27,859 nt of DNA, taken from contig CAZDTI010000060.1 in assembly GCA_964508085.1 (NCBI GenBank), positions 1 to 27,859 on the forward strand. The letters are read 5' to 3'. The stretch comes from CALGLS01 sp964508085. Its GTDB lineage: Bacteria > Bacteroidota > Bacteroidia > Chitinophagales > Saprospiraceae. This document shows, one piece after another, positions 16,869-25,178 of this stretch. The position numbers and the translations under genes were made by a program. The number at the start of each line of letters is the position of its first letter. Positions within the stretch are counted from its first letter, which is position 1. A model generated the notes under the pieces. The model had not been told where the DNA came from and ran no database searches. It was given only the letters and a program-made list of their open reading frames with translations.

Positions 16869-18638
16869 ATGAATACTGTAAAAATGCTAAAGACTGGGCT
16901 GGACCTCGCTGTCCATCAGGAAGAGAATGCTTTTGATGTGCAGCTTGATTTATTAAGTGAGGACAAAGGGTTGCTCATTTATAAATTATCTGCCAATACA
17001 GATCAGCCTACCGAGCCCAAGCCGATTAACATCAAGTGGAAACTCCCGTCCATTAACGTAAAAGGTGTTTGGAAGTGCGGTGGAATCCACGATAAAAGAC
17101 AGCAATACGACTGGGAATTAGAGCATCTTCAATCCAGAGTGTCCGTAGATGCTCCAGTGATCTCTGTTTTTGCGCACAATGATAACAATGTGATTACATT
17201 CGCGTGTTCAGATGCCATTAATTTTATGGAGATGAATGCTTTGCTTCGCGAAGAAGACAATCACCTCTATTGTCATATTACATTCTTCCAGGAACGTCAC
17301 CCTGCGATTGACAATTATGAAGCGCATATTCGGATAGATACCCGTCAATGTTTATACTCGGAATCTTTACAGGACGTCTCGCGTTGGTGGGAAACTTTTG
17401 AAGCCTTAAAACCCTCACCAGTTCCGGATTTAGCTAGAGTGCCACTCTACTCCACCTGGTATCAGTTTCACCAACTTTTGGATGAGGACATTATTTTAGA
17501 GGAGTGTAAAATTGCTGCTGACATCGGTTACAAACTCATTATTCTAGATGATGGCTGGCAGACAATGGACACGAATAGAGGCTACGATTATACTGGAGAT
17601 TGGGAGCCAGATCGCTTCCCAGACCTTCCCGGGTTTGTTAAAAAAATACAAGATATCGGTATGCAATTCGGACTTTGGTTTTCTGTTCCTTTTTGCGGAA
17701 AGCATTCTAAAGCCTATAAAAAGTTTGAAGGAAAGTTCCTTACGGAAAATCACAGATGGGCACCAGTTTTTGATCCTCGTTATCCGGACGTACGACAGTA
17801 TCTGATCGATACTTATGTGAATGCTTTGAAAAATTATAATCTCGATGCCTTCAAACTAGATTTTATTGATGATTTTAAAGTATATCCAGAAACAGAATTA
17901 ACAAAAGACAACGGACGAGACTATGCCAATGTAAACGCAGCAGTAGATCGTCTGATGACTGATGTAATGAAAGCACTCCGAGCAATCAAACCAGACATCG
18001 CTATAGAATTTCGACAACAGTACGTGGGACCAACAATGCGTAAATTCGGCAACATGTTCCGCGCCTTCGATTGTCCAAATGATGCTGTTTCTAACAGAAT
18101 ACGCACAGCAGATGTGAAATTGTTATGCGGGAATACAGCAGTACATTCTGACCCGCAAACTTGGCACAGAGAAGAATCGGTAGAGGTTGCTGCTTTCCAA
18201 GTGTTGAATGGTTTTTTTGGAGTGCCGCAAATGTCTATTCATCTTAGGAATGCCCCAGAGGATCAATTGAAGATGATTAAGTTTTATACCAAGTATTGGA
18301 ATGAAAATGTGAAGGTCTTGCTAGATGGAAATTTCAAAGCAATAAATCCATTGGCCAATTATCCGATTCTGCAAAGTGAGAAAGACGGCCACCTAATTGT
18401 AGGTGTCTATGATAACGTAATCGCTGAAATAAACGGCCAGCAAAAAATAGATTTTTTGAATGCCAAAGTTTCTGACCATATTGCAATCCGAAATAAAGGA
18501 AAAGCAGGTACATATAAAGTGACGACTTGGAATTGTCAAGGAAGAAAAACGAATGAGGGAGTGGTGGTTTTGCCGGAAGGATTGATTGAATTGGAAGTGC
18601 CGGTTTCGGGAATGGTGAGTTTGGAGGTTCAAGATTAA
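16869..18638 (+). CDS. GH36-like alpha-galactosidase, cytoplasmic
   Basis: 589 residues with no signal peptide or lipobox, so it acts inside the cell. A beta-sandwich-like N-terminal part (about 1-185) leads into a (beta/alpha)8 barrel: YSTWYQFHQ, LIILDDGWQT, GLWFSVPF, then AFKLDFIDDF with the candidate nucleophile Asp331, and RAFDCPNDAVSNR with the candidate acid/base Asp401, matching the SDxxDA..R region of clan GH-D. A small C-terminal beta domain closes the protein. The classical GH36 CxSGGGRxD segment is absent; IEFRQQYVGP occupies that place, indicating a divergent subgroup. The reaction is expected to be hydrolysis of a terminal alpha-galactoside. Cytoplasmic location means the substrate must be imported intact, which fits the symporter 374 nt downstream. 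Specificity for alpha-galactose is inferred from the family and from galK/galM. Confidence 0.82.
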   Translation: MNTVKMLKTGLDLAVHQEENAFDVQLDLLSEDKGLLIYKLSANTDQPTEPKPINIKWKLPSINVKGVWKCGGIHDKRQQYDWELEHLQSRVSVDAPVISVFAHNDNNVITFACSDAINFMEMNALLREEDNHLYCHITFFQERHPAIDNYEAHIRIDTRQCLYSESLQDVSRWWETFEALKPSPVPDLARVPLYSTWYQFHQLLDEDIILEECKIAADIGYKLIILDDGWQTMDTNRGYDYTGDWEPDRFPDLPGFVKKIQDIGMQFGLWFSVPFCGKHSKAYKKFEGKFLTENHRWAPVFDPRYPDVRQYLIDTYVNALKNYNLDAFKLDFIDDFKVYPETELTKDNGRDYANVNAAVDRLMTDVMKALRAIKPDIAIEFRQQYVGPTMRKFGNMFRAFDCPNDAVSNRIRTADVKLLCGNTAVHSDPQTWHREESVEVAAFQVLNGFFGVPQMSIHLRNAPEDQLKMIKFYTKYWNENVKVLLDGNFKAINPLANYPILQSEKDGHLIVGVYDNVIAEINGQQKIDFLNAKVSDHIAIRNKGKAGTYKVTTWNCQGRKTNEGVVVLPEGLIELEVPVSGMVSLEVQD

Positions 18639-18650
18639 TGGTTGTGTCCA

Positions 18651-18700
18651 CGCTGCCCCCAACCCCTAAGCTTGTCCCGACCTCGTGGAAGGAGGGGAGC
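18651..18700 (-). repeat. REP-like GC-rich repeat, inverted copy with 23-nt insertion
   Basis: Read on the minus strand it gives GCTCCCCT, then 23 extra nt, then TTAGGGG followed by TGGGGGCAGCG. The 19 nt at 18651-18669 are the reverse complement of 18815-18833 at 18 of 19 positions. This places two members of one repeat family head to head about 95 nt apart. Confidence 0.6.
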
Positions 18701-18794
18701 ATCAGCGCTCCGAACGTACCGAACGCGCTGCAAATGAATATAGGAATCAAATTTCATCCCAATGGTCACTAATATTTTTTGAGGTATTAGTGGG

Positions 18795-18833
18795 AAGCGG
18801 GCAGACGCTCCCCTTTAGGGGCTGGGGGCAGCG
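18795..18833 (+). repeat. REP-like GC-rich repeat, copy 3
   Basis: The first 28 nt match the copy between susC and susD at 25 of 28 positions, including the GCTCCCCTTTAGGGGC hairpin core. The last 19 nt (18815-18833) are the inverted partner of 18651-18669. Such palindromic units are typical of REP/MITE-like dispersed elements; no transposase is present in the window. Confidence 0.6.
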
Positions 18834-18953
18834 CTGGCAGAATTGTCGCTCCACGGAATTTTTCAAAGACCCCGAAACGGACCTTACTTAAAGTTTAATA
18901 ACAATAGTATTGCATTTTAATATCGCGTTAGCTCGCGTACTAAGAGAATTGAG

Positions 18954-18986
18954 GTTGCACTTGAAGTTGAAAAAAGCTTACAATTG
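18954..18986 (+). promoter_or_regulatory. Candidate Bacteroidota promoter for the first symporter
   Basis: TTG at 18955-18957 and TACAATTG at 18979-18986 (one mismatch to TAnnTTTG) are 21 nt apart, close to the usual spacing for the Bacteroidota housekeeping sigma factor. Initiation would fall about 20 nt before the ATG at 19013. Supported only by motif match. Confidence 0.35.
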
Positions 18987-19012
18987 AAAAAATCATAAAA
19001 CATACTATACAA

Positions 19013-20584
19013 ATGGAACCAATAATCAGCAACATAGACATCGGCATTATCATCGCCTACTTCATGCTCGTCTTCGCCTTAGGGATTTACGTGGCACGCG
19101 GCACAAAGACAGACGAAGATCTTTTTCTCGGTGGTCGCTCACTCGGTTGGGGATTTATTGGACTTTCTTTATTTGCTTCTAATATTTCTTCTTCATCGTT
19201 GATCGGTTTGGCAGGTGCGGCTTATAGTACTGGTGTCGTTCAGTCCGTTTATGAGTGGGGAGCGATTATTCCCTTGGTGATTATGGCCTTTATTTATGTG
19301 CCGCTTTATTTGAAATCAAAGATCACTACGGTGCCGGAATTTTTGGAATATCGTTTCGACAGACGTTCTCGATATTTCTTTTCAGGTGTTACTATTGTTG
19401 CCAGTATTTTGATTGATACCGCCGGAGGATTGTATGCCGGAGCGATAGTGTTACAAACCTTTTTTCCATGGTTGGAGTTGTGGTATACCTGTGGTGTTTT
19501 GGCGGTGATAGCAGGGGTGTATACGGCCTTTGGAGGATTGAAGGCGGTGGTTTACACGGATGCCTTACAAGCGATAATTCTTATTGTGGGTTGTACCATT
19601 TTGGCGTATTTGATGTTTGAAAAAATTGATTTTTCCTGGGCCAATATGGTAGCTGCTGCGCCGGAAGGGCACTTCTCCATCATCAAACCATTGGATGATG
19701 AAGGCATGCCTTGGTTGGGAATAATTATGGGTGTTCCTTTCATGGGGTTTTGGTATGTAGCTACCAATCAATACATCACGCAAAGAGTGCTTGGGGCTAA
19801 AAATGTTCAGCATGCTCGATGGGGAATTATGTTCGCCTCTGTCCTGAAATTGTTGCCATTGTTTATTATGATTATACCGGGGGCTATTGCGATATCTGTT
19901 TATCCAGGTTTGGAAACGACAGATATGGTTTTCCCAACAATGATATTGAAAACGCTTCCAGTTGGACTTGTAGGATTAGTGTTGGCCGGTCTGATTTCGG
20001 CGATTATGTCTAGTGTGGATTCCACCTTAAATTCTGCTTCGACTTTGATTGTTGTTGATTTTATAAAAACAAGAATGCCAAATATTACTTCTGATGAAAT
20101 CGTGCGCTACAGTCGAATTTCTACCTTTGCCTTGATGATTTTTGCAGCCGTTTGGGCACCGCAGATTGCCAACTTTGGAGGACTTTGGGCTTACTTGCAG
20201 CAGATGTATTCTATTATGGTTCCCCCAATTGTTGTCTTGTTTACAGTAGGTGTTTTTTACAAAAGAGGAAACGGAGATGGTGCTTTTTGGACTTTGGTTT
20301 TAGGTTCCTTTATTGGCGTACTTATTTTCATTTTGGATATAAACGAGATCTGGCCTTATCATTACACAATCAATGTCGGTATTGTCATCATACTCTCTAG
20401 TATTCTCTTTGTAATGATTAGTAATATAACGAAAGCGCCAGATCCGGAAGCGGTTGCGAATTATGTTTACGATCGCTCTTTACTTACTTACGAAAATGAA
20501 AACATGCCTTGGTATAAGGACTTTAGATATCAATCTGCGTTTCTTGTACTAATGGTTATTTTGACTGCGATAATGCTTTGGTAA
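19013..20584 (+). CDS. SGLT-type sodium:solute symporter (SSS family)
   Basis: 523 residues, inner membrane, with about 14 hydrophobic segments and the N-terminus outside as in SLC5/SSS proteins. Family landmarks: DLFLGGRSLGWGFIGLSLFASNISS, then VPEFLEYRF, GGLKAVVYTDALQ, TNQYITQRVLGAKNV, and the Na2-site helix SAIMSSVDSTLNSAS. It closely resembles Vibrio vSGLT. By eye, Glu81, Lys279 and the gate Tyr248 match its sugar-contacting residues, whereas its Gln69 and Asn260 correspond to Ser62 and Gly245 here. It lies after the alpha-galactosidase and before the DUF5107-galM-glycosidase genes. A Na+-coupled importer of galactose or a galactoside is most likely; polyols or other solutes remain possible. 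Confidence 0.9.
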   Translation: MEPIISNIDIGIIIAYFMLVFALGIYVARGTKTDEDLFLGGRSLGWGFIGLSLFASNISSSSLIGLAGAAYSTGVVQSVYEWGAIIPLVIMAFIYVPLYLKSKITTVPEFLEYRFDRRSRYFFSGVTIVASILIDTAGGLYAGAIVLQTFFPWLELWYTCGVLAVIAGVYTAFGGLKAVVYTDALQAIILIVGCTILAYLMFEKIDFSWANMVAAAPEGHFSIIKPLDDEGMPWLGIIMGVPFMGFWYVATNQYITQRVLGAKNVQHARWGIMFASVLKLLPLFIMIIPGAIAISVYPGLETTDMVFPTMILKTLPVGLVGLVLAGLISAIMSSVDSTLNSASTLIVVDFIKTRMPNITSDEIVRYSRISTFALMIFAAVWAPQIANFGGLWAYLQQMYSIMVPPIVVLFTVGVFYKRGNGDGAFWTLVLGSFIGVLIFILDINEIWPYHYTINVGIVIILSSILFVMISNITKAPDPEAVANYVYDRSLLTYENENMPWYKDFRYQSAFLVLMVILTAIMLW

Positions 20585-20640
20585 GCATTGTAGAATAAGT
20601 AATTCGATGTTTTTAGAGTGTCAGTTTTGATTTTAGACGA

Positions 20641-20716
20641 GTCTGAAAAAACGGAGCCCGCCCGACCGAAGTCTTTCGGGCTGGTTATGCCTTAGCATAA
20701 TGAGTATTTTTCAGGC
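20641..20716 (+). other. Three-way-junction palindrome upstream of the DUF5107 gene
   Basis: Closing stem GTCTGAAAAA (20641-20650) with TTTTTCAGGC (20707-20716): 9 Watson-Crick pairs and one wobble. Inside are two hairpins: AGCCCG (20655-20660) with CGGGCT (20677-20682), and TTATGC (20685-20690) with GCATAA (20695-20700) on a CTTA loop. It lies in the 203-nt gap between the symporter and the DUF5107 gene. It could be an RNA element, a bidirectional terminator-like structure or a REP-type repeat. Confidence 0.6.
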
Positions 20717-20787
20717 GAAGTATTAAATAAAAAATGACCTATAAAAAGCCGTAGTATTTATGCTACCATGCTTCTTAAACAATTGTT

Positions 20788-23700
20788 ATGATGAAGGTCA
20801 AAGTATGGAAAGAAAAAGTATTGATACCTACTTACCCTGTTGGTGAGCCGGAGAAAAATCCTGTCTTCATTGAAAATCGGGTATATCAAGGCAGTTCCGG
20901 AAAAGTCTATCCGCATCCAGTTATAGAGTCCATTGGAGATGAAAAAATAGAAAAGGAATGGCAAGCTTATTTCTTGGAAAATGAATATCTGAAAATAATG
21001 ATTTTGCCCGAATTGGGCGGCCGTGTTCAAATGGCATTCGACAAAGTAAAGCAACGGCATTTTGTTTATTACAACCAAGTCATCAAACCTGCACTCGTTG
21101 GTTTGACCGGTCCCTGGATCTCTGGCGGTATAGAATTTAACTGGCCACAACATCACCGACCCTCCACTTATGAGCCCGTTGATGTTGACATCGAAACCAA
21201 TTCAGATGGAAGCAAAACCCTGTGGTGCAATGAAGTGGAATTGATGTTTCGCACAAAGGGAATGGCAGGCTTTACGCTATACCCAGATAAGTCTTATTTA
21301 GAAATAAAAGCAAAGTTGTACAACCGCACACCACTTCCTCAAACCTTCCTTTGGTGGGCCAATCCAGCGGTAAAAGTAAACGACCATTACCAATCCGTTT
21401 TTCCACCAGATGTCCACGCCGTTTTCGATCACGGCAAACGTGATGTTTCTGATTTTCCAATAGCCACAGGCACTTATTATAAAGTCGATTATTCTCCCGG
21501 CACCGATATTTCGAAATACAAAAACATTCCAGTTCCGACTTCTTACATGGCGGTCAATAGTAATTTTGATTTTGTCGGTGGTTACGAAAATGATTCAAAA
21601 GGCGGACTGCTTCATGTGGCCAATCACCATGTTTCTCCGGGCAAAAAACAATGGACTTGGGGACACTCCGATTTTGGACAAGCCTGGGATCGAAACCTCA
21701 CGGATGAAGACGGTCCTTACATCGAATTGATGTGCGGCGTTTATACGGACAACCAACCAGACTTTTCCTGGATCATGCCTTTTGAGGAACGCAGTTTTGA
21801 ACAGTATTTTATGCCCTACCAGCATTTAGGAATGGTGAAAAACGCGACTAAGGAAGCCTTGGTTAATTTGGAATTAAAAAAAGAAGGCTTAGAAATAAAA
21901 GTTCACGTAACGGGCATTTACAAAAAAATGAACATCCTTTTGACGGCAGGTAAGGAAGTACTATTAAATAAAAAAATAGAGGCTACTCCTGCTTCTTCTT
22001 TCCAAATGGTTTTAAAAGTAAAGAAGAAGCGATCCATTGAAAAATACCGACTTCGAGTTATAGATAAAAACGGAAAAGAGTTAGTAGCTTATCAAGCAGT
22101 GTCTAAGAAAAATAAAGACATCCCAAATTCTGCGAAAGCGGCCAAGTTACCTTCCGAAATAAAAACGACAGAACAGCTCTATCTCAGAGGACTACACCTC
22201 GAACAATATCGACACGCGACTTACGATCCAAGAGATTATTACCAGGAAGCGCTCCGCCGAGAACCTTCTGATAGTAGGAATAACAATGCAATGGGATTGT
22301 GGCTGCTGCGAAATGGTCAATTCAAAAAAGCAGAACCCTACTTCCGAAAAGCCATCGAAACCTTGACAGAAAGAAATCCAAATCCTTATGATGGAGAGGC
22401 CTCGTACAACTTGGGTTTGTGTTTGAAGCATCAAGGACGATTGGACGAAGCCTTTGGTTATTTTTATAAAGCGACTTGGAATGTAGCTTGGCAAGGACCT
22501 GCGTATTTTTGTTTGGCACAAATAGCTTGTTGGAAAAAAGATTTTGTCCAAACCTTGGAGTTGCTTGAAAAAGCATTGTTGCGAAATTGGCATAATCAAA
22601 AAGCAAGAGCGCTGAAAGCTACGGTTTTGCTGTATCTGAATAAAAAGAAAAAAGCCAGGAAGTGGATTGCGAAGAGTTTGAAAATCGATGGTTTTAATAT
22701 GAATCTGTGGTTCGAAAGATCTTTGGCAAAAGATAAAGCGGCGAAGAAAAAACTGAAAGAATTGATGCGTGGTCATATTCACAACTACATCGAGTATGCC
22801 TTGGATTATGCAGCAGCAGGTTTATTTCAGGAAGCAATTCTTTTGTTAGAAAGCGGAATTAAAAATGCGGGAAAGCATCCTATGGCGTTTTACTTTTTGG
22901 GATGGTTTGCGGTGCAAGCAGGAGAGGTCGATGAGGCGCATTTGTTTTTCCGAAAGGCTAGAAAAGTAAAGGCGGATGGTTGTTTTCCTTATCGTATGGA
23001 AGCCATTGCAGCTTTAAAGTCGGCCATGGATTACAATCCGTCTGATGCAAGAGCGCCTTATTATTTGGGTAACCTCTTGTACGATAAAAAACAATATGTA
23101 GCCGCCATTGAGAAATGGGAGCGCTCTGCGAAATTGGATTCAACATTTCCTACGGTTTTTAGAAATTTAGCCTTAGCTTACTTTAATAAAAAAGGAGACC
23201 CTAAAGCAGCAGTTTCGGCTTTAGAAAAAGCTTTTTATTTGGACGAAAGTGATTCTAGGGTTTTAATGGAGTTGGATCAGTTGTACAAACGATTGAATGA
23301 TGCTCAAGAGAAACGACTTCATTTGTTAGCGCAATATCCAATGCAAGTAACTAAGCGCGATGACCTCTTTTTGGAGCGGGCTACTTTGCGCAATCAACTG
23401 GGGAATCACCAAGAAGCCCTTCAGGAAATATTGTCCCGAAAATTCCATCCTTGGGAAGGTGGCGAAGGAAAAGTGACTGGGCAATATGTTTATGCGCTCA
23501 TCGAATTAGCCAAAAAAGCGATTGCCGAAAAAGATTATTCCAAAGCGATTAGCCACCTGAAGTCAACGGAAAAATATCCTGAAAACTTAGGAGAGGGGAA
23601 ATTGTACGGAGCGAAAGAAAATCACATACTTTACTGGAAAGGGGTGGCTTATGAAGGTTTGAATAATCATAAAAAAGCAAAGTCGAATTGGGAAGCTGCA

Positions 23701-24081
23701 GCTCAAGGAAAAATGGAATTAAGCATCTCCATGTATTACAATGACCAACAGCCGGATATGATATTCTACCAAGGATTAGCTTCGTTAAAACTGGGGAGAA
23801 AAAAAGAAGCAGCTGAAATATTCAAGAGCTTAATTTCCTATGGCGAAGCACACCAAAATGACGAAATGACGATTGATTACTTCGCAGTGTCTCTTCCTGA
23901 TTTAGCGATTTGGGAAGGGGATTTGAATAAAAGGAATTATTTGCATTGTCGGTATTTGATGGGCTTAGGGTATTTAGGGTTGCAAAAGTTTGAAAAAGCA
24001 AAAGAATTGTTTTCGGAGATACTAGTGCAGGATGTTAATCATCAAGGAGCAGTTGTTGGGTTGGAAATGGCTAATTGTTAA
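20788..24081 (+). CDS. DUF5107 domain plus TPR-repeat protein
   Basis: 1097 residues, no signal peptide, so probably cytoplasmic. The N-terminal third (about 1-350) matches the DUF5107 type: YPVGEPEKNPVF, LENEYLKIMILPELGGRV, GPWISGGIEFNWPQHHRP, TLWCNEVE, TFLWWANPAV, WTWGHSDFGQAWDRNLTDEDGPYIELMCG. This domain is thought to share the galactose-mutarotase-like beta-sandwich fold. From about residue 460 on there are many TPR helical pairs (ASYNLGLCLKHQGRLDEAFGYF, APYYLGNLLYDKKQYVAAIEKW, KLGRKKEAAEIFKSL). It starts the unit DUF5107-galM-glycosidase, with galM 25 nt downstream. Such proteins commonly accompany sugar-utilisation genes. A carbohydrate-active or carbohydrate-sensing role with TPR-mediated assembly is inference; no enzyme activity can be assigned from sequence. 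Either ATG (20788 or 20791) may serve. Confidence 0.85.
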   Translation: MMKVKVWKEKVLIPTYPVGEPEKNPVFIENRVYQGSSGKVYPHPVIESIGDEKIEKEWQAYFLENEYLKIMILPELGGRVQMAFDKVKQRHFVYYNQVIKPALVGLTGPWISGGIEFNWPQHHRPSTYEPVDVDIETNSDGSKTLWCNEVELMFRTKGMAGFTLYPDKSYLEIKAKLYNRTPLPQTFLWWANPAVKVNDHYQSVFPPDVHAVFDHGKRDVSDFPIATGTYYKVDYSPGTDISKYKNIPVPTSYMAVNSNFDFVGGYENDSKGGLLHVANHHVSPGKKQWTWGHSDFGQAWDRNLTDEDGPYIELMCGVYTDNQPDFSWIMPFEERSFEQYFMPYQHLGMVKNATKEALVNLELKKEGLEIKVHVTGIYKKMNILLTAGKEVLLNKKIEATPASSFQMVLKVKKKRSIEKYRLRVIDKNGKELVAYQAVSKKNKDIPNSAKAAKLPSEIKTTEQLYLRGLHLEQYRHATYDPRDYYQEALRREPSDSRNNNAMGLWLLRNGQFKKAEPYFRKAIETLTERNPNPYDGEASYNLGLCLKHQGRLDEAFGYFYKATWNVAWQGPAYFCLAQIACWKKDFVQTLELLEKALLRNWHNQKARALKATVLLYLNKKKKARKWIAKSLKIDGFNMNLWFERSLAKDKAAKKKLKELMRGHIHNYIEYALDYAAAGLFQEAILLLESGIKNAGKHPMAFYFLGWFAVQAGEVDEAHLFFRKARKVKADGCFPYRMEAIAALKSAMDYNPSDARAPYYLGNLLYDKKQYVAAIEKWERSAKLDSTFPTVFRNLALAYFNKKGDPKAAVSALEKAFYLDESDSRVLMELDQLYKRLNDAQEKRLHLLAQYPMQVTKRDDLFLERATLRNQLGNHQEALQEILSRKFHPWEGGEGKVTGQYVYALIELAKKAIAEKDYSKAISHLKSTEKYPENLGEGKLYGAKENHILYWKGVAYEGLNNHKKAKSNWEAAAQGKMELSISMYYNDQQPDMIFYQGLASLKLGRKKEAAEIFKSLISYGEAHQNDEMTIDYFAVSLPDLAIWEGDLNKRNYLHCRYLMGLGYLGLQKFEKAKELFSEILVQDVNHQGAVVGLEMANC

Positions 24082-24106
24082 GATTGAGTCCCTAAAAGGG
24101 TGTTTT

Positions 24107-25147
24107 ATGAAAATAGAAAAATTAAAAGAGAAAAACTCAGATCATCAGCGATTTATATTATCCAACGATAAAGGAATGTCCGTTCACATAACGAACTACG
24201 GAGCAATAATTATGGCGATTCATGTTTTAGATCGAAATGGAAAAACAGAAAACGTAGTGTTGGGTTTTGATACGATAAAGGAGTATGAAAAAGACAATTC
24301 ATTTTATTTCGGAGCCATCGTTGGGCGTTTTGCAAATAGGATTGCAAATGGGAAAATAAAAATAGAGGGAAAAGAATATCAATTGTCTCAAAATGAAAAA
24401 ACAACACATCTACATGGTGGTAATGTTGGTTTTGATAAAAAGACTTGGGAAGTGATTGATTTCAGTACGACAAAAGATGCTTGTTTATTAACATTGTTTT
24501 ATTTAAGCAAAACTGGGGAGGAAGGTTTCGTAGGAAATTTATCGACAACAATAATTTTTCAACTTAATAATAAAAACGAACTCAGCTGGGAATACCATTG
24601 CACAACAGACCAGACGACGATTGTAAACCTAACACACCATGATTATTTCAACCTAAAAGATGGCGGTCAATCAACGATTCTAAATCACAGACTACGCATC
24701 TTTGCGGATTATCATACTCCAATGAATGCGCTGAATTTACCGACAGGAAAAATAGAATCTTTGGACAACCACAGCGCAGATTTCAGAACACCTCAAAAAA
24801 TAGGACGAAAGCAAGAAGAAGGAAATCTCCCATTTGGTTTTAACCACAATTACGTTTTGCGCAAAGCAAATGGAGACTTGAAAAAAGCGGCGGAATTGTA
24901 TGAGGAAGAAAGCGGTCGCTTGATGGAAGTTTGGACCACACAACCTGGGCTTCAATTATACACTTCAGGATATTTGGATGAAAACACAATCGGATACGGA
25001 GGAAAAAACTACGGCCCTTTTCATGGACTATGCTTGGAGACGCAACATTTTCCTGATTCACCAAACCATCCTCATTTTCCGTCTACATTACTTTTAGCTG
25101 GAGCGGATTATAAGCAGCGAAATTGTTTGCGGTTCTATATAAAATAG
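24107..25147 (+). CDS. galM: Aldose 1-epimerase (galactose mutarotase)
   Basis: 346 residues from the ATG at 24107. This start is preferred over an in-frame one at 24032, which would overlap the upstream gene by 50 nt and add an unfamily-like extension; an AAAAGGG lies just upstream. Landmarks: GRFANRI (Arg74), HLHGG (His103), the catalytic His178 in THHDYFNL, FNHNYVL, and the catalytic Glu311 in LCLETQHFPDSPN. It interconverts beta- and alpha-galactose, providing the alpha anomer that galactokinase needs. No signal peptide is seen, so it is cytoplasmic. It sits 25 nt after the DUF5107 gene and 31 nt before the glycosidase gene, an evident operon. With galK at the other end of the window it brackets a galactose-directed locus. 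Confidence 0.95.
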   Translation: MKIEKLKEKNSDHQRFILSNDKGMSVHITNYGAIIMAIHVLDRNGKTENVVLGFDTIKEYEKDNSFYFGAIVGRFANRIANGKIKIEGKEYQLSQNEKTTHLHGGNVGFDKKTWEVIDFSTTKDACLLTLFYLSKTGEEGFVGNLSTTIIFQLNNKNELSWEYHCTTDQTTIVNLTHHDYFNLKDGGQSTILNHRLRIFADYHTPMNALNLPTGKIESLDNHSADFRTPQKIGRKQEEGNLPFGFNHNYVLRKANGDLKKAAELYEEESGRLMEVWTTQPGLQLYTSGYLDENTIGYGGKNYGPFHGLCLETQHFPDSPNHPHFPSTLLLAGADYKQRNCLRFYIK

Positions 25148-25178
25148 AGATATTAAAGGCATAAATTACAAGACTTAA

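Larger units (their letters stand above)
18639..19012. other. Structured 374-nt spacer before the first symporter
   Basis: No credible gene. It holds an inverted pair of GC-rich REP-like repeats (18651-18700 and 18795-18833), a perfect 8-bp hairpin between them (CACTAATA at 18767 with TATTAGTG at 18785), and an AT-rich promoter-like stretch just before the symporter ATG. A 68-codon ORF across the repeats is an artefact of their GC-rich sequence. Confidence 0.6.

Noticed and set aside
18334..18750. 138-codon minus-strand ORF
   Set aside because: Antisense to the end of the alpha-galactosidase gene and to repeat DNA; no recognisable features.
18685..18891. 68-codon plus-strand ORF in the spacer before the first symporter
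   Set aside because: It runs through two copies of the GC-rich repeat, has no family-like segments, and its translation is explained by repeat sequence.
22192..22782. 196-codon minus-strand ORF
   Set aside because: Lies entirely within the strongly supported DUF5107/TPR gene and has the low-complexity Phe/Ser-rich look of an antisense shadow.
24032..24106. Upstream start for galM
   Set aside because: It would overlap the DUF5107 gene by 50 nt and add 25 residues not typical of mutarotases; the ATG at 24107 has a purine-rich sequence in front.
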